This document shows, piece by piece, positions 11,583-23,739 of a DNA stretch of 64,000 bases. Numbering within the stretch: the stretch's first letter is position 1; each line of letters starts with the position of its first letter. Origin of the DNA: Erpobdella octoculata (Eukaryota > Annelida > Clitellata > Hirudinida > Erpobdellidae); the NCBI GenBank assembly GCA_963978895.1, contig OZ022243.1, positions 8,573,750 to 8,637,749 of the forward strand. Reading direction: 5' to 3'. The notes beneath the pieces are model-generated. The model did not search any database, was not told the origin of the DNA, and saw only the letters and a program-made list of their open reading frames with translations. The position numbers and the translations under genes were made by a program.

Positions 11583-14500
11583 ATGTCTTTTTTTAAAAGT
11601 TTGTTTTTCGCTTCGGCTAAAAAGCATAAAATGCTAATAACCAATACGTTAACTAACGGAACTCTTCTAGCTTCTGGAGACTTTGTTGTACAGCTAATCG
11701 AGAGAAAATATCACAAGAAAGATGAATCACAACTTCCATCTATTGACTGGAAAAGGACTGGTAAGTTTTAGTATGTTAGTAGAAAGTTGGATGCTTTCTA
11801 GAAAAATAAAAAAAGAAATTTAATTGTTTTGTGATAGCTAAATTTTTTAATTCGTCTCATGAGTAGTTCCATGAAGTTGGTCCTGAAAATAGTCAGCAAA
11901 TTCATATAAGACGTGGTCCCCGTAATAAAATGTTAACAAACTGCCATGGTAATCTTCTATACTAAAATCTAGTATATAAGTATAAGTATAAGTGACCGTG
12001 GCCGATTTCGATACCGAAACCAGTTTTGCCGGATTCATAAAATCAGCAAAAGCAGAATAATAAAAACAGAAAAACTTTTTAAAATGTCGCTTTGAACATA
12101 AACACTCAGCAGCTATGGGTGCTGACATGTGGAACAATACAGTTATAAACATAAATGCAATGAAAAGTAAAGATAAAATGGTAAAGTTTCCCATTGACGG
12201 CCCGTGTGGCGGATTAATACAAAATTCTCGGCTATAATTAACTATAAACACGATTAAAAGTAAACACTAGTTTAAAAATTATGATAATTAGTATAAGTAA
12301 TTTATTTAAAATGGGAAAATGTCATATAAAAAAATAAATAATGTAATTATAATTTATGTACGTTTGAGTTTTAAGGAAAAGTTTAAACGAAGGATTTGAA
12401 GGAAAAGTTTAAACGACGCAAATACACAATGTTCGCTTACAAATATTCAAATTTCAACGTTGCTTCGAATAAACTACTTTTTTTAACATTTATTTTTTAG
12501 TTTTTCTTTATTAAAAATTTGAAATTTCGTTTATTTAAAGAAGTTAACTTAGTTTAATAATTTCCAATTTTCTTACTTCTTGCAAACCGTCCCGAGTTAC
12601 CGGGCGGTGAGTTTTAAAATTTTAATGGAATTTTTATTTACAACTGATAGTTTGTTTTATAAATAAAATTTTATTATAAACTAATTTTATTTATTTTTTA
12701 TTCATTTCATTCATACGATCATCGTACCTCACCACTCACAACTACGATGTAAATAGGGCTTGAAAGGGTACTACTTACGTTTTCAAAGTCTCTCAAATTA
12801 CGATAAATGTTTTTTTTAAAATTAAATTTGGTATTAAATTTGTTTTTTTATGTTATTGTGACAAAATAAAAATAATACGATTATTTTTCGGCACGGGCCG
12901 TCCATGGGAAACCTTACCGATAAAATATTGTATTAGTGAAATTAAAATAAATTAAATAGAGGTGCACCAATTGATTGATAATCAGCCAATCACTGTTTAT
13001 TGACTTTTAAAGCTTGCATCATGGACGTCTATATAATAGTATCTGGACAGTTAGCCAATAATAGCCTTGTACCCAGTTGGTCCCATGACTGCGCAATGCT
13101 TCATATACGCATTATAAGTTTGATTTATAGCTAAATCATGTGGAGTGAAAAACACAACGCTGTTTTGAGATAAAACAAATATATTTTACTTAATCAAAAT
13201 CCATAAAAAGTAAAAATCATAAAAAAATAAAGAAAAAGTAAACTTAAGAATTTTAAATTATAACAATTATAGTTATTTATTAGTAGTAAAGTCAAAGTTA
13301 TTAGAAAATTTTCAATATTTTAACATTGTGATAATTAAAACAGTAAAAATTGTATGTTTTCAGTTCTGAGTTGAGATTCAAAGGTGTGCAATCAATTATT
13401 TTGCAGAAAAGTACTCTGTGACTCGATGACAATGACGACAGAAATAATTTTGCCAGTTCTGGTGATGCCTTGATTTCTTTAAAAACTTTCCAGCAATGTA
13501 CGCATAAAATGAAAGCGTACTCTGATGGTCGTGTCAAATCTTCCTGCTGCTGCTATCAAGGATCTGTTTTACAGAAATTAAATAGCAAGCACCAAATTAT
13601 CGAGCCCATACATTTCATCAAGACATTTGATGATCTTTTTCAAAATGCTGGTCAATGGAATAGTTACCTAACTCGATTATCTTAAAGTGTTATAAGCTGC
13701 TGGACTTTCTGCATGAATCGTATATATGACATGATTGTGAGCCCTGGTGAGTAATGACAATGAAACTTGCTTTTTGTAAGCAGTTTGGCTTGTTCTGAAA
13801 CAAATTCAAGTTTGCGTTGTTTTTCACTTTCTGGACTGCATTCTGTTAAGATGTTTATTCTTTCTTTTAAAATGCTAACAGCCATTTTTGTGAATGACGG
13901 ACAGGTTTTTAAATTTTCTGACCAAGTCTTCATTCGAGCTGCCAAATTAATAAGCTGAGACGTTGTCGTAACTAATCCGTTTGTTAACAAATCTTTGAAT
14001 GTGTTGGCTGGAACATTTACATTAACCACACTGACAACCGTTGACAGATTTTCTGCCACCGAGATGCAAACAGCCACTTTAACTTTACCAGCTTCTACTT
14101 TAAAACAATAAATTAACAAAATGCCATCAATTGTGGTAATAGTAAAGTTTGTTGGCAAAGTCATTTCATTCTTCTACCGTTCTGCCAAAACGTTAGGTGT
14201 TTGATTTGCTAAACAATCACTTTTGAAAAAATTCTTCTCCATCTCAACATTTCTTTTTATTTCGTACTCGTAGCGAATTGAAACTGTAGCACAAACAGTA
14301 GATCTTGACGGTACTCTACAAGTTGAGCAGTATTTTGGACCACCAGGAAAAATACTAGGTACTGCACCTTTTTTCAGTCGACGTTGAAAAAGCTGTCCGG
14401 ACTCTAATTTTAGTTTTTTCCTTCTTTGATGCTGATTTGTATCGACACAGCTGGATTCAAAGTCTACTTCATTGAAAAAATTGAGCAAATTTTTGAACTG

Positions 14501-16652
14501 GCAGTTGGTTTCCAGTCTTTTCGAGGATTTGCTTTAATTATATTTCTGTAGAAGTATATTGTCATTTATAGGAACGCTATGAATTGTTGGTTTATTTTCG
14601 CCCGCCGATAGTCCCGGAACACTTTTGTAGTTGGTTTTGCAACGATATGCCTGGCCCTTGTGTGGCATTTTTAGCAATAAAAACTTTTATAATACAGAAA
14701 TAAATCCAATTGTTCAAAATAGTAGCAATCCCAACTGTTTCCAAACGTCAATCAAGTCAAACTTACGATAGCGTAAAGCTAAAAATAGCTATATTTAAAT
14801 AAACAAGTGTTGAGCGCAGTCACTAAACTAAAGCGTAATTTCAACAATAAATATTATTATATTTCAATGTTATAAACATTTTCAATGTTAAAAGTAACCA
14901 GTACAGGCTTTATAACTATAAATCCAAACGCAGACCGAACAACTCGAATACGAACAGCTAAATAGATATGGGACCAACTGGGTACAACACAACAGCTCAA
15001 AATGATTTGGCTCATTGTCCAGTTGCTATTATATAGACGTCCATGCTTGCATGCACATAAATATGTTTAATACACTGTCAAATGATAAAAATTATCATGT
15101 CGTTTCTGCTATAGTTTGCACTGGCTAGCACTTCATTTCCACCCAAACTAATCTCACTTATAATGTGTCAATCAAATGTCACTTAGATCATATTGCTCTT
15201 AGTTGCTCATTGTGTTTTTTTCATGGAGTAAACCTCACTATTAATAATAAGTGTTTGAGTGGAATAGTTTTTTATTAGAATTAAATTAGTATTTGCAGAC
15301 ATAAAATAAAATGAAAAGAAATATCATTTATAGAGCGTCTCTTACAGAGCTCAGCTGGGCTGTTCTTTTGAATGACCCACTTATAGTAAAATAATCTAAC
15401 AAAAGTTATATATAAGCCGTTGTATCATTTTCTAGCCAGAGAGAAGAATAAATAAGTAATTATTAAGTACATGTTTGTTGACTTCAATAAGAAACTGTCT
15501 AATGAAGACGGTGCACTAATCTAACAATATGCTCGTTGAAGTATTTTAAAACTGTCAGTTGTTTTGAAACCACACAGCATTTGCATTGGGCTTCTAGATT
15601 CCTATTTGTTAAAAATTCGTGTGCAGCGCAGCCTTTCTCAATACCCGCTTATATTTGCAAAATTTAAAGGAAAAAGTTTTTCACCTACAAATAAATATGA
15701 AAGGTGTCAATTTTATGGTTTTTCACAAATAACTTTCTTATTGTTCAAAATTTTTTTGCACCATTTGTTTAATTTGTAAGTACTTTTCCTCTACATATTG
15801 CCTCATTTGTATAATTTAATTAACATATTTTCAACATTATTCTTCTGCTGATTTATAATTTTATTTAATTATATTATGAAGACTAACTTTAATTTTCAGG
15901 ACGTTTCTTCATAACCGGTCTCTGCTTCGGACCCGTCCTACACGGCTGGTACACTCTTCTTGATAAACGTTTTCCTCTTCTTGTCGCAAGAACAGTTGCC
16001 GCGAAAGTTTTTCTCGATCAAACGATCGCTGGTCCAGTCGCCATTACTTATTTCTTTCTTGGTTTGTTCAGTCTTAATAATTCTTCAGAATTATATTTGA
16101 TGAATTAATTTACAATAACTTACTGATTAAAGCTAAGTCATTTATTCAAATTTTCAGTAATTTACTTGGGAAGTGTTAGGAGTAATAAAATTAATTTTTT
16201 TCAACTAAATTCTTGTTTTTATAATTTTATTATCTCTATTTATTAAACATATTTATGATATAAATCATGATCAACTTTCAGCCACTGGTTATTTAGAGGG
16301 GAAGAAGTTTGAAGAAAGCAAAAGCGAACTGAAACAGAAATTTCTTGTCACTTATGTTGCCGATTGGGCAATTTGGCCTGCTGCACAGTCATTCAATTTT
16401 TTCATTGTACCTCCAAAATTCAGAGTTATTTGTGTCAGCACTATTACTTTCTTTTATAGCATCTGCCTGTCGTTCATCAAAAACACTGTAAGTTTTGTCG
16501 ATATACACAATTTTCTTTATTTGAACTTTATTTTTACGCAAATTGTATCTCTGACATGTGCAACAAAGTAATTTAATTTTTATGTTATTCATTCTCAGGG
16601 GAGTCAAGGCAACAAATTCATAGAGAGAATAGACAAACTGTTTGGATTTTAA
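11583..16652 (+). CDS. MPV17L2: Mpv17/PMP22-family membrane protein, MPV17L2-like
   Basis: Member of the Mpv17/PMP22 family; MPV17L2 is a mitochondrial inner-membrane protein linked to mitoribosome assembly. Four exons join in phase: 11583-11760, 15900-16061, 16282-16487, 16599-16652, giving 199 residues, a normal family length. Family landmarks in order are LLASGDFVVQ near residue 30, the pair GLCFGPVLHGWYTLLDKRFP, LDQTIAGPVAITYFFL, and the signature ADWAIWPAAQSFNFFIVPPK followed by FRV. The four-helix membrane layout fits these segments. The ATG at 11583 is the first in frame after an upstream TTG codon and gives a basic N-terminus (FFKSLFFASAKKHK) suited to mitochondrial import. The 4.1 kb first intron is swollen by two DNA transposons. 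The gene converges on STAM. Assignment to the L2 branch rather than another paralogue is an inference from the WPAAQ and VPPKFRV context. Confidence 0.93.
12180..12918. mobile_element. GGTAA-type TIR element with 8 bp TSD (family A)
   Basis: Left end GGTAAAGTTTCCCATTGACG and right end, inverted, GGTAAGGTTTCCCATGGACG; the match continues through GGCCCGTG. An exact 8 bp duplication GATAAAAT lies at 12172-12179 and 12919-12926. No transposase frame is seen. Termini starting GG with an 8 bp target duplication are compatible with Merlin-like or other 8-bp superfamilies. The superfamily is not assigned. It lies in intron 1 of the MPV17L2-like gene. Confidence 0.85.
13020..15044 (-). mobile_element. 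Degenerate P-element-like (THAP) transposon
   Basis: Inverted ends CATGGACGTCTATATAATAG and its partner at 15025-15044 extend into a longer subterminal inverted match including ACCCAGTTGGTCCCAT. GCTTGCAT is duplicated at 13012-13019 and 15045-15052. P elements also begin CATG and make 8 bp duplications. The minus strand holds a broken transposase: a THAP zinc-finger region (AYRCKTNYKS near 14640, then KANPRKDWKPT after a frameshift, ending GAVPSIFPGG near 14350), then a P-transposase-like HYSPGL segment near 13740. It is inactive and sits in MPV17L2 intron 1. Confidence 0.85.
13682..14669 (-). pseudogene. THAP / P-type transposase remnant
   Basis: Reading on the minus strand from an ATG at about 14669 (MPHKGQAYRCKTNYKS), the frame breaks near 14545 and again near 14490. 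It continues as FFNEVDFES and KKGAVPSIFPGG, the classic C-terminal end of a THAP domain, and stops at 14174. A second open stretch (14164-13682) keeps the family-like YSP motif, followed by a frameshifted ESPAAYNTL. At least three frame breaks are visible. A THAP domain is a C2CH DNA-binding finger used by P transposases to bind their ends. Confidence 0.75.
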
Positions 16653-16893
16653 CTCAAACAACAACTATACTGGTCATTCATTCACATTCCTTAGGAAATT
16701 GCATTTTTTTTATCATCCTGTGAAAGACTTTGATATTTAAATTTTGTTTTTTATTTTAATTTATCGGATTAGGTTTAAATCTTTTTATTCTGCAGCTGTG
16801 ATCCGATGTTGATTCAATTTTTGTGTGTGTGCATGAGGATGGATTGTTTTTGTACAAGAATTACTCGGGGCTATCTATCTGTATCTGTTGATA

Positions 16894-17126
16894 CAGTGGC
16901 GTAGTGAAGGGGGCAGGGAGGGGCATGTGCCCCTGGGCGCCAATAAGCAAAAGGAAAGACGACTATTTCACCAAAGTTCAGTCATGTTTGAACATCTAAA
17001 ACATGTCAAATGCTCGAGCGCCTTCAGTTCCCTCTGTTTTGGCCGTCCAATTGGGATGACAGTGGAAGATGGGGGCGCATTTTTTATACCTTTCCCCGGA
17101 CGCCAGATACTCTCGCTACGCCACTG
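16894..17126. mobile_element. Short hAT MITE (233 bp) in MPV17L2 3' UTR
   Basis: Begins CAGTGGCGTAGTGAAGG and ends, inverted, CAGTGGCGTAGCGAGAG. It is flanked by TGTTGATA (16886-16893) and TGTTGACA (17127-17134), an 8 bp duplication with one mismatch. CAGTGGCG termini are typical of hAT. It carries no coding capacity; the open frames over it arise from the repeat. Confidence 0.88.
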
Positions 17127-17195
17127 TGTTGACACGAGAGTTATCATGAACGGGGTCGATGGACTCCATGTGTATTTGAACTTTTTAGAACATTC

Positions 17196-17201
17196 AATAA
17201 A
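17196..17201 (+). terminator. Poly(A) signal of MPV17L2-like gene
   Basis: AATAAA 544 nt past the stop codon, just after the hAT MITE at 16894-17126. If this signal is used, the MITE is part of the 3' UTR. Confidence 0.6.
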
Positions 17202-17329
17202 CATCAATTGTCAACTTTGATCTCTGGCTTGGCTGTCCTCTCCACATGTTCAAACAAATGCTACAAAATGTGAGCATCATAGGTCATGTATATATATACA
17301 CAACACTTGCAGTCAGTAACTAATACCAA

Positions 17330-17335
17330 TTTATT
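17330..17335 (-). terminator. Poly(A) signal of STAM
   Basis: AATAAA on the minus strand, 268 nt past the STAM stop. It faces the MPV17L2 signal at 17196-17201, leaving only about 130 bp between the two convergent signals. Confidence 0.6.
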
Positions 17336-17602
17336 CACACAACAAAAAAACAGCTAACAGCTGTAATGCATTTCTAAGTACAATCATAAATGTGAGATTA
17401 TACTTAATTTACAAATTAACTTAACATCAGAAGGCATTTTTTTTTAGAAATCAGCGTTTGCACCTAAAATTCACAAGACAGTTCATTGAAGAAGATTTAG
17501 AATCAGTACTTACAAAACCTTGAAAAAAATTCACGATTGTTCTTAAAACAAAAGAATAAAATTTAGTATTACTTTGCTAATAATCTAAATTATTATTTGT
17601 TG

Positions 17603-20600
17603 CTACTGGGCATGCCGCTGTTGCGAAGTAGGGATTGAACTCGTGTCTTCCGTTGTCATCAATGGAATGCTGTTTATGTTGACCTGGTGGCTGTTGTTCC
17701 CGAGGTACGTCTGGAATTAAAAAATTTCAAAACCAGTTTTACACTTGATAGAAATCACACAGATTTGCTAAATCTAAACAAAAACAAATTAAAAACATAA
17801 GAAAATTTCATAACGACATCGTATTGTAAAAATGTCTATAGTCACTATGAAGAATGAAAGTTTTAGTTGTCACTACCAATTTGTTTCAATTTATTTTTTA
17901 ATAATTTTAATTTTTGCTTCTTTAATTTTTATTGAATCGGGCGAATTTTATAATGATTTTCCGAACTTCAAAACATCCACAGACATCTGGACAAGTAAAA
18001 GTTAATAAAAACATTTAAAAAAAGGCATAACAAACCTCTGCAAAGGAAGACAGCGAATGGTGAGCGGGTTGTGTATAATTCGCCTGTTGCATCCTAGCAA
18101 CCATTTCTGGTGTAATACTAACTGTTTGAGTACTAGGCAACTGCTGGATTCCAGGTATTTGCTGGTACTGAGCGTTGGGCATTTGCTGAAACTGTGCAGG
18201 TGGTATTTGCTGTTGTTGACCAGCAGGTAACTGCTGCATGCTCAAAAAAGATGATTGTTGTTGCAACTGATAACCGATAGCTTGTTGTTGTTGAAGTTGC
18301 ATCATGGCCATCTGCTGCTCAATCAATTGCTGCTGATAGGATGTAGTCGAAGGGACTTTTGCAGCAGCAGGAATTTCAGCCATTAAAGTATGGTAGAGCT
18401 CAAGAGAATGGGTCAGCTTGTCATTGAATTCCATCAATTTGGAATGCTGTCTATGAAGATGAAATGTGATAACATTAAACATTGGAAATTTTAAGTATAA
18501 TTGTATTAATTGTTTGAACATTTCTAAGGAGATTGTATTCAAATTATTAATAAATTTGAATAAGATTATATTAAAACACTGGAAGTCTTAAAATATATAG
18601 AAGTTCAAGTAAAATTCAAACCTGTCAATTTTTTCAAGTTCTTGATCGATTAGTGGCAACATCTTTCTGCATTGTTCTAAGAAAGAGTAATCATTAATCA
18701 CTTGTCTATTTAAAAATCAACAAAACAAACCAGCTGATCACAAACAAGAAGTAATTAGGTCACCTTCATACTGAACCATGTTTTCTGGGTCGGAACTGAG
18801 TTCTCCTGTTGGGTCAGCATTTTGTAGCATGGCGAGAGTCATATTTATTACGTCCTGTAACGATATGACAACAAGTGAGATTTTGAATTTTGGAAACAAT
18901 GCAAGATTTTTTTAAAATTAAGTATCTAATAATTTTACTTCATCGATCCTATTGATGGAAACAATTTCAACTTTTTCTTCAGGAACAATCTCTTTTTCGA
19001 CAACCACGGTTTCTTGTTTCACATCTTCTTCAAAACAAAATGTGAAACTTTTCAATTCATAGAAAATACATCATCACTTGAATAGTTACACCTGAATCTC
19101 AGGATGTTTCATTCTTTTACATTTCAGCAAACAAGAAACTCATTATCAGCTTGAAACAGTTTCACAGTAATTCACAATATATGAACTGACATTCAGAACA
19201 TACCTAACGCATCGAGCGTTGACGTAACAAAGTTGGCAGGGAACAAACCTTCTCCTCTCCACGACACACCTTTCCACCAGTTTTGATCACTATGGTAATA
19301 ATAACAATATTAAACATGATACCCTAATAATAATAAATACAGAAAAAATATTAATCAATTACATAGCTTATAAATAATATCATTTAAAATACTTCATTTG
19401 AGACATGCACAAGCACTATAGTTAAGAGATATAACTTTAAATGGAGTAATATCTCAATTATTTTATAGAAAAATCATTTAAAACAAGCTAATCAACAGAA
19501 ATAAAGACTTGAAATTTCATCAACAATTCCAACTCTGAGTTACACAAACTTCATCAAACAATTTTCATAGATTAGTCAATTAAAAACACACAAATGAACA
19601 ATCATAGTAATCTATCTACCTGTCATCAATGACCCCAATGACTTCACCTGCCTTAAAGGTCAACTCGTTATCTTCGACAGCTTCAAAGTCATATAGTGCT
19701 CTTACCTGAAAAAATAAATCTTAAATTAACACTTTCCTAACTGGTGAATCCATGTCAAATAAAAACAAAAAATAAATGAATAATAAATTTTTGAACTTCA
19801 CTTTTCTAGGCTCTTTGCCCTTTGCTATGGTGTTTCCATGGCTGACGAGATTTGTTCCGTGGTTGACAGAAGGATAAATGGAAGTCGAAGTGGCAGAATG
19901 AAATGGAGACGATGATGATTTTGACTTCTCGGATTCTTTCAATGAAAGCGCGATTGCTTTTAAGAAAAAAAAGTAGAAACATTCACGACACTTTGACATT
20001 GAAAACCATTAAAATGCGAAGTTCATCATGAAAACTATTCAAATTATAACCTTTTGCAATATCTTCTTCTTCTTCTTGACTTTGGACAACGTTTGGATCT
20101 TTAGAAAATTTTTTTGCTTTTTGCTGAAGAGTGCAAACGATACGTTAAAAATTCATTTCGTAAGCAAATCAAATAACTGGAATTATAGCTACTTACCGGC
20201 TCATCGGTGGAGAAACTGATACCTTCTTCTTTCAGGGACGTGTAGAGATCAGGTATTATACTGTTAATAAAAAATAACTTAATAGAAAATTATCGGGACT
20301 TTTTGTATTCCAATAAATTAATGTCACTAAGCATTTTTCAAGGCTTAAAACATCGAAAAATAGAAAAAAACAGACATATAAAAAAATCCTCTCGTTTATC
20401 ATTTAAGATGAATGAAGCCACTCCATGAAATACAACTCCGCAGCACTGGGAACGGCACATGCATGTGGAAACACGCAGTTTTATCATTTAAAAGTGTTAT
20501 TTTATCCTTTATTATTCTGTCTCAATGTTGTAATTAAACTTCAACCGCTATTAATTAGTTAAAAAAAAATAATTTTTCATAATATTGAGCCATAAATGAC

Positions 20601-21890
20601 ATGCAATATCAAATGTACCTATTTACTAACCTTAAAGCAGAATCAGACTTGAATTCATTTTCAGACCAGTTTTTCAGGAATAATTTCAGCTGTGTCGACA
20701 ACTTTTTTTGAGCCTAAATTTATATATCAACATTAAAATATCATAAGGGAAGTCTTAGATATATATAACAGTAACATTAAAATAGTATTCCAGTAGTCTT
20801 AGATATACAATAGCAACATTATTACCAGCAAACAAGTTGTGTTAGATGTACAATAACAATATTGCATCTCATGATTCACAATAACTCACCAAGCTATTGT
20901 TTTCTTCGGAAATAATTTTTCTACATTCCGTAACGAATTCTCTTGATGCAACTTCCAGATGAAATGTCCTGCCTGAATTCTTGATGCATGCATTCAACAG
21001 CTGTTAAAAAAATTAATGCAAGCATAATTCTAAAAACTTTAAAAATGATTTCTTTCTCTGAACAATTGTTTTCTTATTAAAGTAATGTAACAGCTAGCAG
21101 CCTAAAAACCAGTGATTGATAACAACAACTTTTCCAACGTTATTATACTAAACCGAAAGTGCTTGAAGAGCAATGTGGGGATTCCTGTTGAAGACTCGTT
21201 TCATAATCGATCTCAGACAGTTTTTTGCTCTGAAAAATATATAAATAGAATAACTAAATAAACAGCAATAAAGAGTTAAATTATTAAAATATTAAATCAA
21301 ATTACAACACTGACGTCGTTTGAGACTGTTTTGCCTTGTCACATATGTCCAGCATTGCTGCCCAGTCGTCAGATGTATTCAGCTCACTCGTGGCTTTTTC
21401 TAATTGGTAAATAAATTAGTTAATAATTTTATAAAATTAAATAAGTAAGGAGTTAAGAATTAGAAATAATTATTGTTGTTAATTAATATTGCTTTTTTTA
21501 TTCAACCAAAACCTCTAAACTCTACACATAATTTGTTAACAGGTGTACAGTATAATACCTAACAAAAGTAGTGTATCTAAACGATTGAATCATTAACTAG
21601 GAATATTTAATAGACTTAATAATTAAAAATCCTTTGTAAAATAACAACTGTTTTGTCTTTCGTTTTTTTAAATTGTTTCTTATCGTATCGTACATGCTTT
21701 TATTAGTGGTCACTTTTCATCGTGTTTATAGCTAGGATTGTGTTTGTTCCAGCCGGAATTCCGAAATGCTAAACTCCGATTTTAGCTAATTTCTCCCAAA
21801 TTGCCGACTTCAGGTGTTACTTAATGTTAGCATGTAATAAAATCAAGTTAAGCAACCAAGATTCATTAAGAAAATATGTTATAAACATAA

Positions 21891-21961
<71 letters not shown>

Positions 21962-23399
21962 ACTGCAATATAAATTTTAGAAAATTTCTAAATTTACGAC
22001 TATTTTATTGAAAAAATAGGCAGTTGCCACTTATGTGAAACTTTACTAACTTAAGAATAAAAGCACTCAATTACGTAACTTGATACAGCTGTATCGACGT
22101 ATTCTATCTGATTACGTAAATAAAAACTAAAAGCACTCGATTACGTAACTTGAGTTTATTAATATGCGATATTACGTAAACTCTGAGGTCGGGAATTCGG
22201 ACGAGATCGGTGGTCGGCATTACAAACAAATTCTTGTTGACACCATTGTACTACATGGATGATTCTAAAGATGGTAATTATGGAGAATAGCGGCAGAAAT
22301 TATTTTCGGTGTTTTTAATTATTTTTATAATATAAAATTAATATAATTAGAAACAGAATTAAATTAACAATCGACTGATCTAAATAATTTATTGAAAAAA
22401 TAATTAAAGAAGAAGTTAATGACAGAAAACCGCCAGGTAGTAGGAAAAACTAGGTTCATAAACAGTAAACTAACTAAAGGTGAAGCGAAATGAAATGTCA
22501 AATAAATTAGTTGTCAAATAAATTTATTGTGCGAGTTTTTATAAAACAATTTTAAAAAAATAACTTATTTTTAAAAAAAAGTATGAATTAATTTGTGTGC
22601 CTTAATTGAAAACTATCGCGTTTAACATTCTATGAAGAACAGTTCGGACTTAAATAAACTTACATTTTTTTTTTGACTGCGTGAATACTATTTTTTGTGT
22701 TACTTTTGCTAATAATTTTTTTTTTAAGCGCTGTAAATATTTATTTCTTGTCTGCGCTATAAATAGTAATTTCTGTTTAACTTCGCTATTCATAGTTTTT
22801 GTTGCTGTTCTCTTGCACGTTTCGTGAGTTTTCCGAGAGAATTTTATTATAAAAAATTAATAAACAGCTTGGATCATTAAATTGGAGTTATTATTGTGAT
22901 TACAAATATATAATTATTATTATGGAAACATAATTAAAAACACCGAAAATAATTTCTGCCGCTATTCTCCATAATTACCCTAAAGATATCGATGCATCTA
23001 ACTAGTCTAAAGTGAACCTTTACACCCAAAATACCATAAATTCCAAAAAACATAATTCCCAGAGAAATTAGGTCCCAAATAATATTATACTACAGTTACT
23101 ACACAAGTAACTACCCAAATTAAATTAATATATTCAAATAACTGAATTAGTTAAGAGCTGATTTTACAACTTGGCTTCATTTAATATATGAATGAAGCTT
23201 TACAAGTTGTGGGTGGAGCTAGTAATCTGATTCTGATATCAGGGCAGTGTTTACTTTGCAACCTATTGTTCGGGATTACTGTTTCAGTGATTTTAACATG
23301 ATATTGACAAAATTAAAACATGTAAACGTCCAAATGCGATTGTCAGTACAAACGTTTCTAACCCACGTCAGCGTCAAACGGATTTGAGAAGAGAGGCAT
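17603..23399 (-). CDS. STAM: Signal transducing adaptor molecule (STAM, ESCRT-0 subunit)
   Basis: STAM pairs with HGS/Hrs as ESCRT-0 and sorts ubiquitinated receptors on endosomes. Fifteen exons join in phase: 23363-23399, 21315-21399, 21154-21229, 20890-21000, 20631-20713, 20197-20260, 20051-20123, 19802-19956, 19620-19705, 19204-19289, 18939-19027, 18764-18854, 18622-18676, 18036-18450, 17603-17710, giving 537 residues, matching vertebrate STAM length. Visible in order: start [21 protein letters not shown] domain to about residue 150, [20 protein letters not shown] near 170-187, SH3 at about 229-285 ([19 protein letters not shown]), helical GAT/coiled region ([20 protein letters not shown]), then a Gln-rich tail. 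The first coding exon is only 37 nt, followed by a 2 kb intron holding a TIR element and a TA tract. A retrotransposon sits 114 bp upstream of the ATG. Confidence 0.95.
21892..21959. repeat. (TA)n microsatellite in STAM intron 1
   Basis: About 34 uninterrupted TA repeats. No gene in the surrounding intron (21400-23362) apart from the TIR element at 22273. Confidence 0.95.
22273..22979. mobile_element. GGTAA-type TIR element with 50 bp perfect TIRs (family B)
   Basis: Starts GGTAATTATGGAGAATAGCG; the inverted end at 22930-22979 matches for about 50 bp without a mismatch. CTAAAGAT is duplicated exactly at 22265-22272 and 22980-22987. It shares the GGTAA ends and the 8 bp duplication with the element at 12180 but not its interior. 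Non-coding, AT-rich centre. The perfect TIRs suggest a recent insertion into STAM intron 1. Confidence 0.88.
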
Positions 23400-23513
23400 C
23401 CTTGCTTCGAAACCAATCGTTAATAACCAGAAATAACAAAAATCAACTGATACAAATAATAATAAATGTAAAGGTGACCAAAGATCGAGAATACTTAAAA
23501 ATAACCATATTAT

Positions 23514-23720
23514 TGATGTAAAATCACTGGTTTGACGATCAACTTCCTATTGATAAACTATAACGGATTCAGAAGATTTATTAGAGACATTAATTATTAA
23601 TTATTATTAAAAGAGATTTGAAGGTATAAATAGCCGTAACAAAGCCTTCATTTATTATTTTCCAATAAACTGCAAAACCCTTCTATTGAGCCCGGTATAC
23701 GATTTGGTGATATCGTAACA
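23514..23720 (+). repeat. 5' LTR
   Basis: Long terminal repeat with TATAAATA at 23625-23632 and AATAAA at 23664-23669, only about 40 bp apart. That leaves a very short R region. Confidence 0.88.
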
Positions 23721-23721
23721 T

Positions 23722-23739
23722 TGGTGATCAGAAGTGGGA
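23722..23739 (+). promoter_or_regulatory. Primer-binding-type site of LTR element
   Basis: TGGTGATCAGAAGTGGGA sits 1 nt after the LTR end, where a tRNA 3' end would prime minus-strand synthesis. The TGG start is expected, since it pairs with a tRNA CCA end. The tRNA species is not identified. Confidence 0.6.

Noticed and set aside
11847..12251. A 134-codon minus-strand open frame in MPV17L2 intron 1
   Set aside because: It runs across the left terminus of the GGTAA element and has no recognisable domain, so it is a chance frame created by the insertion.
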